NCBI RefSeq assembly: GCF_000018885.1
Contig: NC_010168.1
Location: forward strand, 1,302,001 to 1,366,000
Length of the DNA: 64,000 nt
Direction of reading: 5' to 3'
Source: Renibacterium salmoninarum ATCC 33209
GTDB lineage: Bacteria; Actinomycetota; Actinomycetes; Actinomycetales; Micrococcaceae
Made by a program: the position numbers and the translations under genes. How positions within the stretch are numbered: the first letter of the stretch is position 1; each line of letters opens with the position of its first letter. Under the pieces are notes generated by a model. It was not told the DNA's origin. It ran no database searches and was given only the letters and a program-made list of their open reading frames with translations. Positions 17,135 to 27,010 of the stretch are shown here, piece after piece.

Positions 17135-17740
17135 TTACTGCGGTGTGACGAGCTTACTCACTACATACGCATGTTTACCCAGTTGCCGGCCGCGTTCAAA
17201 GCCAAGATCCTCAAACAACTCGACCGTAGCGCTGTACAAGAATCTGCCGTGTGCAATCCGTCCATCCGTTACCTCAGGGATCGCTTCAACTAATCCCCCA
17301 CCAGCGGCCGCAATTTGCGCCAACGCACCTTCTAAACCGACTCTGGCAATGCCTTGGCCGCGGTGTTTCGTGTCAACATAAAAACAGGTGATGCGCAAGT
17401 TAGGCCATGGCGGTTGATCTTTGAGATATTCGCGCTTGTGTTTGATCCCTGGCAATTCCTTAGGACTGCCGTACTGGCACCAACCTTGAGCTACGCCGTC
17501 GGCGTCAAAGACTAACGCGGCATGCGCTTGATCACTAAATACTCGCTGCCGCTTAGCCTCTCGATGATCAATCCCCTCATGCTTGTTTTCTAGATGGAAT
17601 CCGATGCACCAGCAACCGCCAAAGATGCCGTTATTACGCTCAACCAGTTCTGCGAATGCATCCCAGCTAGCAGAATCGAGTGGCGCACTCCGGTACCCAG
17701 CCAACGCCGCCACCTCATATCCCCTTGGTGATTGAATCAA
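17135..17740 (-). CDS. GNAT-family N-acetyltransferase
   Basis: 201 residues with an acetyl-CoA site of the GNAT fold: ITCFYVDTKHRGQGIARVGLEGAL (strand 4, Q/RxxGxG/A loop), followed by EDLGFERGRQLGKHAYVVSK. A conserved front part NNGIFGGCWCIGFHLEN is typical of a GNAT subgroup found beside small hydrolases. The substrate is unknown. The start overlaps the upstream alpha/beta hydrolase pseudogene by 26 bases, implying one transcript. Confidence 0.85.
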   Translation of the reverse strand: MIQSPRGYEVAALAGYRSAPLDSASWDAFAELVERNNGIFGGCWCIGFHLENKHEGIDHREAKRQRVFSDQAHAALVFDADGVAQGWCQYGSPKELPGIKHKREYLKDQPPWPNLRITCFYVDTKHRGQGIARVGLEGALAQIAAAGGGLVEAIPEVTDGRIAHGRFLYSATVELFEDLGFERGRQLGKHAYVVSKLVTPQ

Positions 17741-18408
17741 GCATCTGAGCTAACGCTAAAGGTTGGCTAAACATCGGCCAATGCCCTGACTCAATGTTGA
17801 TATAAGAAAGGTTTTGCGCCTTAGCCAGCTCTGGAACATCGCCAGATTTGACCCATTCCATTGCCTGCGCGGGTGAAAATTCCGGGCACAGCACATAAGG
17901 TTGGCACATCGAACCGGCGGGGGTCCTCCAGCTGTACGACTCCCCTGGCAACGGCTTCTGGGATGGGGATTGCCGCCGCCGTCATCTGCGCCCTGGTCTC
18001 AGCGTCAAGGTCGGCAGAATCCGGGCCTTCAAATTGCTGCCACCCTGGAAATAGCATCTCGCCATTCCTCATCTCGAAAAAATCAGCATAGAGCTCCGCA
18101 TCATCACTGGGAAAACCGCCAATCAACACCGTTGCAGCCACCTTCTCCGGCCTGGCATCAGCAGCAATCCAGGCTAGCGTACAAGCTGCCGAGTGGCCTA
18201 CCACCAACGGTTTTCCCTTCGCCGCATCAACAGCAGAAATCACCGCGGCCCGCTGGTCGGCAAAGGTCGCCGTTACCTGGCCGTCCCCCTGCCCCGGCAA
18301 CGTTAACGGGGTCACCCGATGGCCCCACTTTTCCAACTCGGGCACGACGTCGCGCCAAGCCGAAGCGTCCAACCACAATCCAGCGATAAGTATGATTTCC
18401 ACTGCCAC
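17715..18408 (-). pseudogene. Alpha/beta hydrolase, frameshifted
   Basis: The N-terminal 185 or so codons are normal: IILIAGLWLDASAWRDVVPEL, oxyanion region, nucleophile serine in VVGHSAACTLAWIAA. Around 17897 one extra A/T in the reading of DVPTL shifts the frame to a stop near 17821. The other frame continues the protein correctly (YVLCPEFSPAQAMEWVKSGD, then the catalytic histidine in ESGHWPMFSQPLALAQML) to 17715. It is divergent from the WYL regulator at 18547, which probably controlled it. Confidence 0.85.
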
Positions 18409-18546
18409 TCCTTAGTCTTCCAGGACTCGCCACAACAGCGCGCCGATTAGTCCTACTGTTGTGTAACTTCTGCCGATCTGGTGAGCGTAACTTTGATACA
18501 GGACAATACACTTCCGCTTTGAAAGATTCTGTTCTAATCTGATGCG

Positions 18547-19509
18547 ATGAATCCTGAATCGAGCCCCACGGCTAGAGCGCTTCAGGCGCTTGAGATTCTC
18601 CGAAGCCGTCCTGGTACCACCGCTGAAGAACTCGGCACGCGACTTGGCGTTACCGATCGGGCAGCAAGAAGATATGTGGCAATACTGCGCGAAGCAGGAA
18701 TACCAGTGGAATCAATCCGCGGCGCCCATGGCGGGTATCGACTTGGTCATGGCGTGCGCCTCTCCCCCGTCAGTTTCACCGAAACTGAATCCTTGCGCTT
18801 AGTCATGGCAGTACTCGGCGGGAAAACGACTTCACAAAGCAGCGAAGACCTCCTAGATTCGGCGCTGAGCAAAGTAATCAGAGTGTTGCCCGACGCCGTC
18901 GCGCAGCAAGCGAGGACAATCCGCGAATACGCGGCCACAGTGCCAGATAGTCACCTATCCCCGCCTGAGCCGTCCGTGGCAAGCACCCTAGTTACCGCAA
19001 TTGCTGGCAAAGTCTCAGTATTGTTGAATTACCGTAACGCCGGCGGCAAAGAGTCAACTGTTGAAGTTGATCCTTGGGCGGTCATCGTCCGATTTCATTA
19101 CTGGTACTTGCTTGGATACTCTCATCAAGCAGCAGCCATTCGCACCTATCGCCTTGACCGGATAGGCGGCGTTCGCCCAACGAACGCCAGCTTCCAACCG
19201 CCCGAAGACTTGGATCCGGTGGCTTCCTTGGAAGAAAATCTTGGCCAAGGCTGGAAATTTCAGACCCGAGTAATCTTTAATGAGCCCTTTGCGTCGGTAA
19301 AGCCTTGGATAAGTCCCACCATGGGCACGTTGACCGCTTTAGGCGAAGGTTGCGTCCTAGTTGGCAGCACGAGTAATCCTGCGATGTACGTTCGGGAACG
19401 TTTGGCCGTCCTGCCTTTTAGCTTCCGCATCGAAGACAGTCCCGAGCTTCTTGCTGAAGTTTCAGCATTAGCCCAGCGATTCAATCAGGCCTTAGCAGCC
19501 AGCATCTGA
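18547..19509 (+). CDS. YafY-type HTH/WYL-domain regulator
   Basis: 320 residues: an N-terminal winged HTH_11 (ALEILRSRPGTTAEELGTRLGVTDRAARRYVAIL, split here as a description of residues 13-46), then the linker GAHGGYRLG typical of this family, and a WYL domain with VDPWAVIVRFHYWYLLGYSH and IRTYRLDRIGGV. WYL regulators bind nucleic acid or small ligands. It faces away from the broken alpha/beta hydrolase plus GNAT pair and is their likely regulator. Confidence 0.88.
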   Translation: MNPESSPTARALQALEILRSRPGTTAEELGTRLGVTDRAARRYVAILREAGIPVESIRGAHGGYRLGHGVRLSPVSFTETESLRLVMAVLGGKTTSQSSEDLLDSALSKVIRVLPDAVAQQARTIREYAATVPDSHLSPPEPSVASTLVTAIAGKVSVLLNYRNAGGKESTVEVDPWAVIVRFHYWYLLGYSHQAAAIRTYRLDRIGGVRPTNASFQPPEDLDPVASLEENLGQGWKFQTRVIFNEPFASVKPWISPTMGTLTALGEGCVLVGSTSNPAMYVRERLAVLPFSFRIEDSPELLAEVSALAQRFNQALAASI

Positions 19510-19646
19510 TTCACACTCCCCTAAGCAATTCGTATGTATCTCGCAGAGATTTAGTCTTGACAGCACAGAATTTCGACGTAGATTAGCAGGTAACTTAATC
19601 GGTTTAGCCGGTAAGCGTCTTACGCCCCTTCAAAGAAAGAGTTTCA

Positions 19647-20572
19647 ATGACGAAACAGCCCATCGGAAGAAGAACCCTGCTGTCGCTGCTCGGCGCCACC
19701 GCAGCGGTAGCCGCTACTGGAGTTGCCGCAGTTAGCCCGGCGGTGGCAGCTACCACCGCGAAGGCTGCCAAATCTGGTCCAACCAGCGTGGTGTATATCG
19801 AAGTTAACAGCAACAGCATGCTCAATGCTGGGAAATACACACTCAGCACTGGTGGCGCTCAGGTGTTCGATATTGCGGTCATTTTTGCAGCCAATATTAA
19901 CTACGACACCAGCACCAATAGTGCCTACCTGCATTTCAACGATCAGGTCACCGCAGTCCTCAATGATGCGGAGAACCAGATCAAGCCGTTGCAAGACAAG
20001 GGCATCAAGGTTTTGCTTTCGGTATTGGGCACTCATCAGGGTGCAGGCTTTACCAATTTTCCGGACAAAGCGTCCGCTGAGGCATTTGCCGCTGAGCTTT
20101 CCAATGCGGTCACCCAGTACGGCTTAGACGGCATTGACTTCGATGACGAATACACCGAATACGGCAACAACGGCACCGGCGATCCGAACGATAGTTCTTT
20201 CTACTATTTAGTCACCGCATTGCGCCACAAACTGGGTAGCAGCAAACTGATCACACTGTATGACATTGGTCCGTCAGCTGAACGAATGAGCTACAACGGA
20301 AATAGCATCGCGGATACCTTCAACTACTCTTGGAATCCCTATTATGGAACCTGGTCTGACCCCCGTGGACCCAGCTCCAAATCCAAGCGCTCCCCCGCCG
20401 CGGTCCAGATCAATTCGACCAGCAGTTCAACAGCTGCCAGCTATCTAAGCGCACAGTTGACGAAGGCTATGGCGTCTATCTGACCTATGATCTCAAAGCA
20501 GGAGACTCAAGCAGCTACATCTCCTCGTTTACCAAGAACCTCTACGGCAGCACGGCGAAGTACACCGCCTAA
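19647..20572 (+). pseudogene. EndoH-like GH18 endo-N-acetylglucosaminidase, frameshifted
   Basis: The protein begins with a twin-arginine signal (GRRTLLSLLGATAAVAATGV ... VAA), then the GH18 barrel: VVYIEVNSNSMLNAG, GIKVLLSVLGTHQGAGFTNF, and the catalytic DGIDFDDEY. The end WNPYYGTWSDP and SPAAVQI match EndoH. Near 20446-20452 a one-base deletion shifts the frame to a TGA at 20481-20483. The other frame gives the true EndoH tail (TVDEGYGVYLTYDLKAGD ... LYGSTAKYTA) to 20572. EndoH cuts the chitobiose core of N-glycans, so a secreted form could have acted on host glycoproteins. Confidence 0.87.
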
Positions 20573-20640
20573 TTTTGCACCACCATCACGAAGCCAGTGT
20601 TGCCCCGAACCTCGACGGCAGCACTGGCTTCGTTGTTGAC

Positions 20641-23072
20641 TCAACTGCCTACGTAGGCTGCAAGATGTTCGCCAGTCAGGGTCGAATGAGCCGCCACCAA
20701 CTCGCTAGTCGTTCCTTCAAAAACGATCTTTCCGCCATCATAGCCGGCCCCTGGACCAAGGTCAATAATCCAATCAGCATGCGCCATCACCGCTTGATGA
20801 TGTTCAATCACAATGACCGACTTTCCAGATTCAACAAGTCTGTCAAGCAGTCCCAAAAGCTGTTCGACGTCGGCAAGGTGAAGACCAGTGGTCGGCTCAT
20901 CGAGAACCAGAACGCCACCCTTCTCCCCCATGTGCGTGGCCAATTTCAGCCGTTGCCGCTCACCGCCAGAAAGCTTCGTCAGCGGTTGGCCAAGCGTTAT
21001 GTAGCCAAGACCCACGTCGGCCAGCCGAAGCAAGATGGCATGTGCAGCGGCGATTTTTGCTTCGCCAGTAGCAAAGAATTCGACGGCGTCGGCAACAGAC
21101 ATCGACAACACCTCACTAATGTCCCGACCTCCGAGGTCATAGTCGAGCACTGCTGCTTGAAACCGTTTGCCTTCACACACCTCGCACGTGGTGGCCACCC
21201 CGGCCATAATGGCCAAATCCAAATAGGTAACGCCAGCGCCGTTGCAATTGGGGCAGGCACCCTCCGAATTGGAACTGAACAAAGCTGGTTTGACGCCGTT
21301 AGCCTTCGCGAATGCCTTACGAATCGGTTCTAGCATTCCGGTATAGGTAGCCGGTTTGCTGCGTCTGGAACCTTTGATCGCGCCTTGATCAATCGAGACA
21401 ATGCCTTCTCGATTAGATACGGAACCGTGAATAAGCGAGCTCTTACCTGAGCCAGCCACGCCGGTCAGCACGGTCAAAATGCCAAGCGGAATATCGACGT
21501 CCACCTCTTGCAGGTTGTTCGCAGAAGCGCCACGTATTTCTAGCTTTCCGCTCGCCTTGCGTACCTCGCTTTTGAGCGTAGCCCGGTCGCAAAGATGCCG
21601 GCCGGTCAGTGTGTCACTCTTTTTGAGGTCCGCCAGAGTTCCTTCAAAGACAAGTTCCCCGCCCGCCGTCCCCGCGCCAGGGCCAAGATCAACCACGTGA
21701 TCAGCGATCGCGATCGTTTCCGGCTTATGTTCCACCACCAGAACGGTGTTTCCCTTATCGCGGAGTCTCAATAGCAGACCGTTCATCCGCTGAAGGTCGT
21801 GTGGGTGTAAGCCGATGGTCGGTTCATCAAAAACATTAGGTGACGTCCGTGAGCGAAGATCCCAGATGTCTGATCATCTTCACCCGTTGAGCTTCGCCAC
21901 CGGAGAGCGAGCCCGATGCGCGGTCGAGCGAAAGGTAGCCAAGGCCGATCTCAACACATGAGTCCAAAGTTTCACCTAGGGCGGCGAGTAGCGGAGCCAT
22001 AGATGCTTCTTTAAGCCCGTTAACCCAGGGCGCCAAGTCGCTAATTTGCATCGCGCACGCTTCAGCAATGTTGAGGCCATCCACCTTTGAAGACCTTGCG
22101 CCCTCATTGAGTCTGGTGCCGCCGCATTCTGGACAGGCAGTAAAAGTTGCCGCGCGATCTACGAATGCGCGAATATGCGGTTGGAGCGCATCCACATCTT
22201 TGGACAAAAAACGACTTTTGAATTGACGGTATCAGTCCGGAATAAGTCAGATTGATGCCATCGACTTTGATCTTGGTCGGCTCTTTGTAAAGCAGATCTG
22301 CCAGTTCAGTCTTATTGAATTTCTTGATCGGCTTGTCCGGATAAAAGAAGCCACTCCCCCGGAAGATCCGGCCGTACCAACCATCCATGCTGTAGCCAGG
22401 AATAGTGATAGCGCTCTGATTGAGCGACAAATTTTCGTCGTACAAAGCGGTCAGATCAATATCGTTGACCTTACCCATGCCTTCGCAGCGTGGGCGCATT
22501 CCGCCGGTGATGTTGAAACTACGTCGCTCTTTGACGGTCTTACCACCGCGCTCCATCGTGACCGCACCGGCACCGCTAATAGACGCCACGTTAGAGGAGA
22601 AAGCCTGCGGCGACCCAATATGCGGTTGACCTAAGCGACTGAAAATAATACGTAGCATCGCATTAACATCGGTCACGGTACCAACGGTCGAGCGGGGATT
22701 TGCACCCATACGTTCTTGATCAACGATGATCGCAGTAGTCAATCCGTCGAGCAGATCAACATCCGGTCGAGCCATATTCGGCATGAAACCTTGCACAAAA
22801 GCGCTGTACGTTTCGTTGATCATCCGCTGTGACTCTGCGGCAATCGTGCCAAAGACTAGTGAGCTCTTGCCAGAGCCCGAAACCCCGGTAAACACGGTCA
22901 GCCGACGTTTTGGAATCTCCACACTGACATTCTTGAGATTGTTTTCGCGCGCACCTTGTACGCGAATTAGGTCGTGGCTGTCAGCATCGTACAGCTCGGG
23001 CGACTGCGTCGCGGTATTAGTGGCCTTACTGATGGTCTCTCCATCCGTAACGCAGCGGTCGTCCTGCGGCAT
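20641..23072 (-). pseudogene. UvrA-like ABC ATPase, two frameshifts
   Basis: Three overlapping frames make one UvrA paralogue of roughly 800 codons. Part 1 has [26 protein letters not shown] (Walker A, given as a description) and the [20 protein letters not shown] block. Part 2 has TACPECGGTRL (zinc cysteines) and SGSLSGGEAQRVKM. Part 3 has FDEPTIGLHPHD, the second Walker A GVAGSGKSSL, CPNCNGAG, LSGGERQRLKLA and VLVLDEPTTGLH. Shift 1 is one extra base in the A6 run at 22206-22211; shift 2 is one extra base at about 21836, creating TAA. The short form without the UvrB-binding region is usually linked to drug resistance rather than excision repair. Confidence 0.88.
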
Positions 23073-23132
23073 AGCTTGCTTTCCATCTTATCCAAGCCAA
23101 AAGCGCAACTCATGGCCAACGTCGTGCCCTGT

Positions 23133-23543
23133 TTAGCGCTTTTGCTGAATGCGAAGCAAGTTTCCTGCTGGATCACGTACCGCAAAGTCCCGGACGCCGT
23201 ACTGCTGCTCGATGGGTTCTTGGACGATTTCAGCATCGCTCGCCTGAATTCGCTCAAAGGTGGCATCTAAATCGTCTGTAGCCAGGAGCACACGTGCGTA
23301 GCTGCCTTTTGCCATCATTTCGACGACAAAACGGCGTTCCTCATCGGTGATACCAGGGTCGGCCGCCGGCGGTTCTAAAACGATGGCGGTATCGGGCTGA
23401 TCGGCGGGACCGACGGTGATCCATCGCATTCCGCCGTATCCGACGTCGTCACGAACTTCAAAACCTAGTAAGTCGCGGTAGAAAGCTAAAGTCGCATCCG
23501 CGTCATTGTGTGGGAGGAAACTGGAGTGAATTGAAATGTTCAT
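23133..23543 (-). CDS. VOC-family (glyoxalase/bleomycin-resistance-like) protein
   Basis: 136 residues with the paired beta-alpha-beta-beta-beta fold pattern: [20 protein letters not shown] at the front and [20 protein letters not shown] at the end. It lies six bases after the AraC-type regulator gene and upstream of the UvrA-like gene, a regulator-VOC-UvrA order I recall from other actinobacteria. It looks intact. The substrate is unknown; binding of an antibiotic is possible but not shown. Confidence 0.85.
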   Translation of the reverse strand: MNISIHSSFLPHNDADATLAFYRDLLGFEVRDDVGYGGMRWITVGPADQPDTAIVLEPPAADPGITDEERRFVVEMMAKGSYARVLLATDDLDATFERIQASDAEIVQEPIEQQYGVRDFAVRDPAGNLLRIQQKR

Positions 23544-23548
23544 GGCAG

Positions 23549-24088
23549 TCAGTCTAGGCCGAGCTCAGCAACCGACGCTTCTCGATTCCTGATCGGTCTT
23601 GTGACCTGTGTGGCCACACAAGCTGGTAAGCCTTGAATATCCAGATCAGGCTGGTTTCGATAGCTACTTGGCGAGATACCAACGAGCTCTGTGAACCGCG
23701 TACTAAAGGTACCAAGTGATGAACAGCCGACGGTGAAGCAGACTTCGGTGACGCTCAGGTCTCCCCTGCGCAATAGCGCCATTGCGCGCTCAATTCGCCG
23801 GGTCATCAGATACGCATAGGGCGGTTCGCCGTAGGCAAGTTTGAACTGCCTGCTGAGGTGGCCGGCAGAAATATTTACTCCCCGGGCTAATGCCTCAACG
23901 TCCAGCGGTTGCGCATATTCGCGATCTATCCGATCACGAACTCTGCGCAAAAATGCCAGGTCACGTAAATACTGTTCCTCAGTTGGCCTGTTGGTCACCT
24001 GCGTGATGCTTTCACCCCGGAGCGCTGTTGTCCAGTAGCTGTTGTCCAGCTTCTGGGCAGTAAAAAAGGGCGGGTGTTGCGGAAACAA
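23549..24088 (-). CDS. AraC-family helix-turn-helix regulator
   Basis: 179 residues. Two HTH motifs of the AraC type are clear: LDVEALARGVNISAGHLSRQF and LSVTEVCFTVGCSSLGTFSTRF, followed by ELVGISPSSYR. There is no large N-terminal sensing domain. The true start may be the GTG before TNRPTEEQYLRDL, because the first ~30 residues look unlike the family. It heads the transcript with the VOC protein and the broken UvrA-like gene and is probably their activator. Confidence 0.88.
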   Translation of the reverse strand: MFPQHPPFFTAQKLDNSYWTTALRGESITQVTNRPTEEQYLRDLAFLRRVRDRIDREYAQPLDVEALARGVNISAGHLSRQFKLAYGEPPYAYLMTRRIERAMALLRRGDLSVTEVCFTVGCSSLGTFSTRFTELVGISPSSYRNQPDLDIQGLPACVATQVTRPIRNREASVAELGLD

Positions 24089-24610
24089 TCCACAACACCC
24101 GCTCTTAGCGGCTTATCACCGCCATTATTGTTTTAGAACGCTATGACTAGCTCCGACACGGGCGTCGGAAGACCATCAAGAGCAGCCCACCAATAATCAA
24201 TAGACCGCCACCGGCCGCAATGAGCCCAATGGTGCCATTGACGCCGGTGTCCGGAAGATCACCGTTCGGAGCTGTCTTCGTGTAACCAAAGTTATTAGCT
24301 CCCGCAGTCTGGTTAGCAACCACGGTGATTTTGCCGGCGGCTTCCTTGAAGTTCAGACCCGCGGGCGGATTCTCAACACTCACGGTGTAGCCCTCGCCTA
24401 CCGGAATGCCGGTGAAAGTTTAGGCGCCGTTGGCGTCAGTCACCGTCCTAGCAATTTCGTTGCCGTTGGCATCTTTCAACACCACGGTCACGCCGGGGAA
24501 TCCTGGCTCGTTTGGATCTTGCTTACCGTTTCCGTTGGTGTCGTTGTAGATGACGCCAGCAATATTTCCAACGGCGAGCAAGCCGGCATCAATACGAGGG
24601 TTGTTCTCCC

Positions 24611-26407
24611 CCCCGCAGCAAGCGTCACCACGCCGCTGCGACCAATGGTCACATCAGCCTTGGAGTCGTTCGACGCGGCCGGATCAGTACCCTGCTTCGA
24701 GAACACCAAACCAGCAGGCTTGACGAATTCGACGATGTAGCTGCCGGGCAGCAGATCTGTGAAGGTGTATTTACCGTTGGCGTCAGTAACCGTAGTTAAT
24801 GGCTTGCCATCGGCACCAAGGACGGGCTTGCCGTCCTTGTCTAGCAGATTCACGGTAACCCCAGCGATGCCGCTTTCATTCGGATCTTGAATGCCGTTGC
24901 CATTCTTATCGCCAAAGACAAAGTCTCCCAAAGTCGCCAACGGGATCAGCCCGGCGTCGACCGTGTTGTTCGTCTCGCCAGCCTTGACCGTTACCGGATC
25001 GGACTTGCCTGTCTTGGGGTCAGCATTGGAGTCTTTATCCGCGGCAGGATCGGTACCCTTCGGTGAGAAAGCGGTTCCTGCAGGTTTGACGAATTCCACC
25101 GTGTAGGTGCCGGGCAGCAGGTTGCCGAAGCTGTACTTGCCGGCCTTATCGGTCGTCGCGGTAGGGATCAGATTACCGAATTGATCCTTTGCCGGATTCC
25201 CGTCCTTGTCCAACAGGTTCACGGTAACGCCGGGGGTGCCTGGCTCGTTATCGCCCTGCTTGCCGTCGCCATTGTTATCCGTGAACACCGTGTCACCAAT
25301 GGTGGCTGGCTTCGGCAAGATACCAGCGTCAATGGTGTTATTGGTTTCGCCCGCCTTCAGCGTGACCTGTGCGGTCTTGCCGTCGGTTCCGGTATTTGAA
25401 TCGGTGTTTGACGCCGGATCAGTACCCTGCTTGGTGAAGCTCTGACCAGCGGACACTGTTACCTGAACCGTGTAGCTGCCAGGCAGCAAGCCAGCGAAGC
25501 TGTACTTGCCATTGGCGTCGGTCGTGACAGGCGGAACCGGCTTGCCGAACTGATCGTTAGCGGGCTTGCCGTCCTTGTCCAGCAGCGTCACCGTCACGCC
25601 AGCCAAACCAGGTTCACCAGCGTCCTGGATACCATTACCATTGGTGTCTTCGAAGACGAAGTCGCCCAGAGCAGCAGGCAACGGCAAAATACCAGCGTCA
25701 ATCGTATTGTTGGTATCGCCCGCCTTGACCGTCACCTTGTCTGACTTGCCAGTGGCTTGATCAGCATTGGAATCTTTATCCGCTGCCGGGTCGGTTCCCT
25801 TGTTGGTGAAGCTTTGCCCGTCAGGTTTGTTGAAGTTGACGATGTAATCGCCAGCAGGCAAATTAGTGAAGCTGTATTTGCCATCCTGATCCGTTGATGC
25901 TTCCGGAACGGGGTTACCCAGCAAATCAGTCGCTGGGGTGCCGTCGGCCTTGGTCAAGGTCACTTTGAGACCAGCAATGCCGGGCTCGCCGTCGTCCTGC
26001 TTACCGTTACCTTTGCTGTCCTCAAAGACCGTGTCACCAATGGTCGCAGGTTTGGGTAGAATGCCAGCGTCAATGCTGTTGTTGGTCTCGCCAGCTTTCA
26101 GCGTGACCGGCGCAGTCTTGCCATCGCTACCAGCGTTAGAGTCGGTGCCATTGGCCGGATCGGTACCCTGTGTGGTGAAGGCTTGACCCTCGGGTCCAAT
26201 GAACTGAACTACATAATCGCCAGGCAAGAGATTAGTAAAGGCGTACATACCGTTAGCATAGGTTGTGGTGGTCAGTGGCTGACCATCCGAACCGTTGACC
26301 GGCTTGCCGTCTTTATCTAACAAATTGACCTTGACGCCCGCAATACCAGGTTCGCCAGCATCCTGGATGCCGTTGCCATTGGTGTCTTCGAAGACGAAGT
26401 CGCCCAG
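24611..26407 (-). repeat. Five tandem SdrD B-like repeats, alternating A/B types
   Basis: Five units of 122-124 residues (about 366-372 bp) begin at LGDFVFED (26407), IGDTVFED, LGDFVFED, IGDTVFTD and LGDFVFGD. Types starting LGDFVF (A) and IGDTVF (B) alternate A-B-A-B-A, and the linkers alternate LPKPAT and LPLPAA with them. This points to duplication of a two-domain unit of about 740 bp. A half unit precedes the first A and a divergent sixth domain follows in the shifted frame. Confidence 0.88.
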
Positions 26408-26738
26408 AGCAGCAGGCAACGGCAAAATACCAGCGTCAATCGTGTTGTTGGTATCCCCCGCCTTGACCGTCACCGGATCAGTCTTACCGGTAGCCGGGTC
26501 AACGTTCGAGTCCTTGTCCGCTGCTGGATCGGTGCCCTTGGTCGTGAACTTCTGACCATTCGGAGCAACAAATTCAACCGTGTACGTTCCGGGTAGTAGA
26601 TCCGTGAAGGTGTGAACCGGTAACGGTTCATCCTTCTTGTTCGAAGAAATGGTTCGTTTTGGTGTTGGTAAAGACTCCACGACTGGTTCCGTTTTCGAGG
26701 CCGAAACAGTCGCGGGGTCTTCCTTTTTTCTCACACCC

Positions 26739-26791
26739 GGCGGGCTTCCCCGCCCCGCCGAGGAGCCTTCACAGGCCTTCCGGCCTGTGAA
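26739..26791 (-). other. Two strong hairpins upstream of the repeats
   Basis: On the minus strand, GGCCGGAAGGCC inside a ten-base-pair stem (26768-26791, arms TTCACAGGCC and GGCCTGTGAA) and a six-base-pair stem GGCGGG/CCCGCC with loop GAAG (26739-26754). The first loop, GGAA, is a GNRA tetraloop in RNA. They fall in the part of the surface-protein frame that resembles no known domain. No T-tract follows in the sense of a terminator. Role unknown. Confidence 0.6.
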
Positions 26792-26836
26792 AACACTGTA
26801 CCTATTTTCTGGGCCACTATTTTCCGTGCGCATCAT

Positions 26837-27010
26837 CGTAAGAATCCTTTCCTTGGATTGTGGATATTTCAAACCGGTTTTCGACCGGAACCCACACCAC
26901 AGAAGCGATCCAGGTGCCACCGGAATCAGATGGATAAGCAAACGCGACCACCGAACCGGCAAAACCTCCGTCCGCTTCCTTACGACACAATAAAGTCCGT
27001 TTTCTGCAGC
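26837..27010. other. Spacer with no recognisable gene
   Basis: Between the surface-protein start and the NmrA remnant. It contains a ribosome-site-like AAGGAAAGG on the minus strand (about 26846-26855) just before ATG 26836, and small palindromes around AACCGG. I cannot assign a promoter. The missing N-terminal part of the NmrA-like gene should lie here but is not found. Confidence 0.4.

Larger units (their letters stand above)
24147..26836 (-). pseudogene. LPXTG surface protein with SdrD-type B repeats, broken
   Basis: A cell-wall protein built of Cna/SdrD B-like domains (each with a Ca-binding loop such as DTNGNGIQD and the ending VTLKAGETNNSIDAG). The C-terminus, at 24147-24383 in another frame, carries the sorting signal LPDTG (about 24243-24257), a hydrophobic span and FRRPCRS, so it is a sortase substrate. 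Two lesions separate repeats from anchor: a run of seven G (C7 on the plus strand, 24608-24614; five would keep frame) and TAA at 24420-24422 where NGAYTF is expected. Upstream, from ATG 26836, no signal peptide or head domain is visible: the first ~70 residues are Ser/Lys/Pro-rich and then a half repeat starts. Confidence 0.85.

Noticed and set aside
20575..21333. 252-residue plus-strand frame
   Set aside because: Antisense to the UvrA-like gene, whose motifs are clear on the minus strand.
24519..26555. Several plus-strand open frames rich in Ser/Pro/Leu across the surface gene
   Set aside because: They are antisense shadows of the repeats, appear once per unit, and resemble no family.
26768..26791. 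Rho-independent terminator for a plus-strand transcript
   Set aside because: There is no T-run after the stem on either strand and no gene ending just before it.
24147..26836. CRISPR-like or simple DNA repeat array
   Set aside because: Units are about 370 bp, code for protein domains and vary between copies; no short direct repeats with unique spacers.
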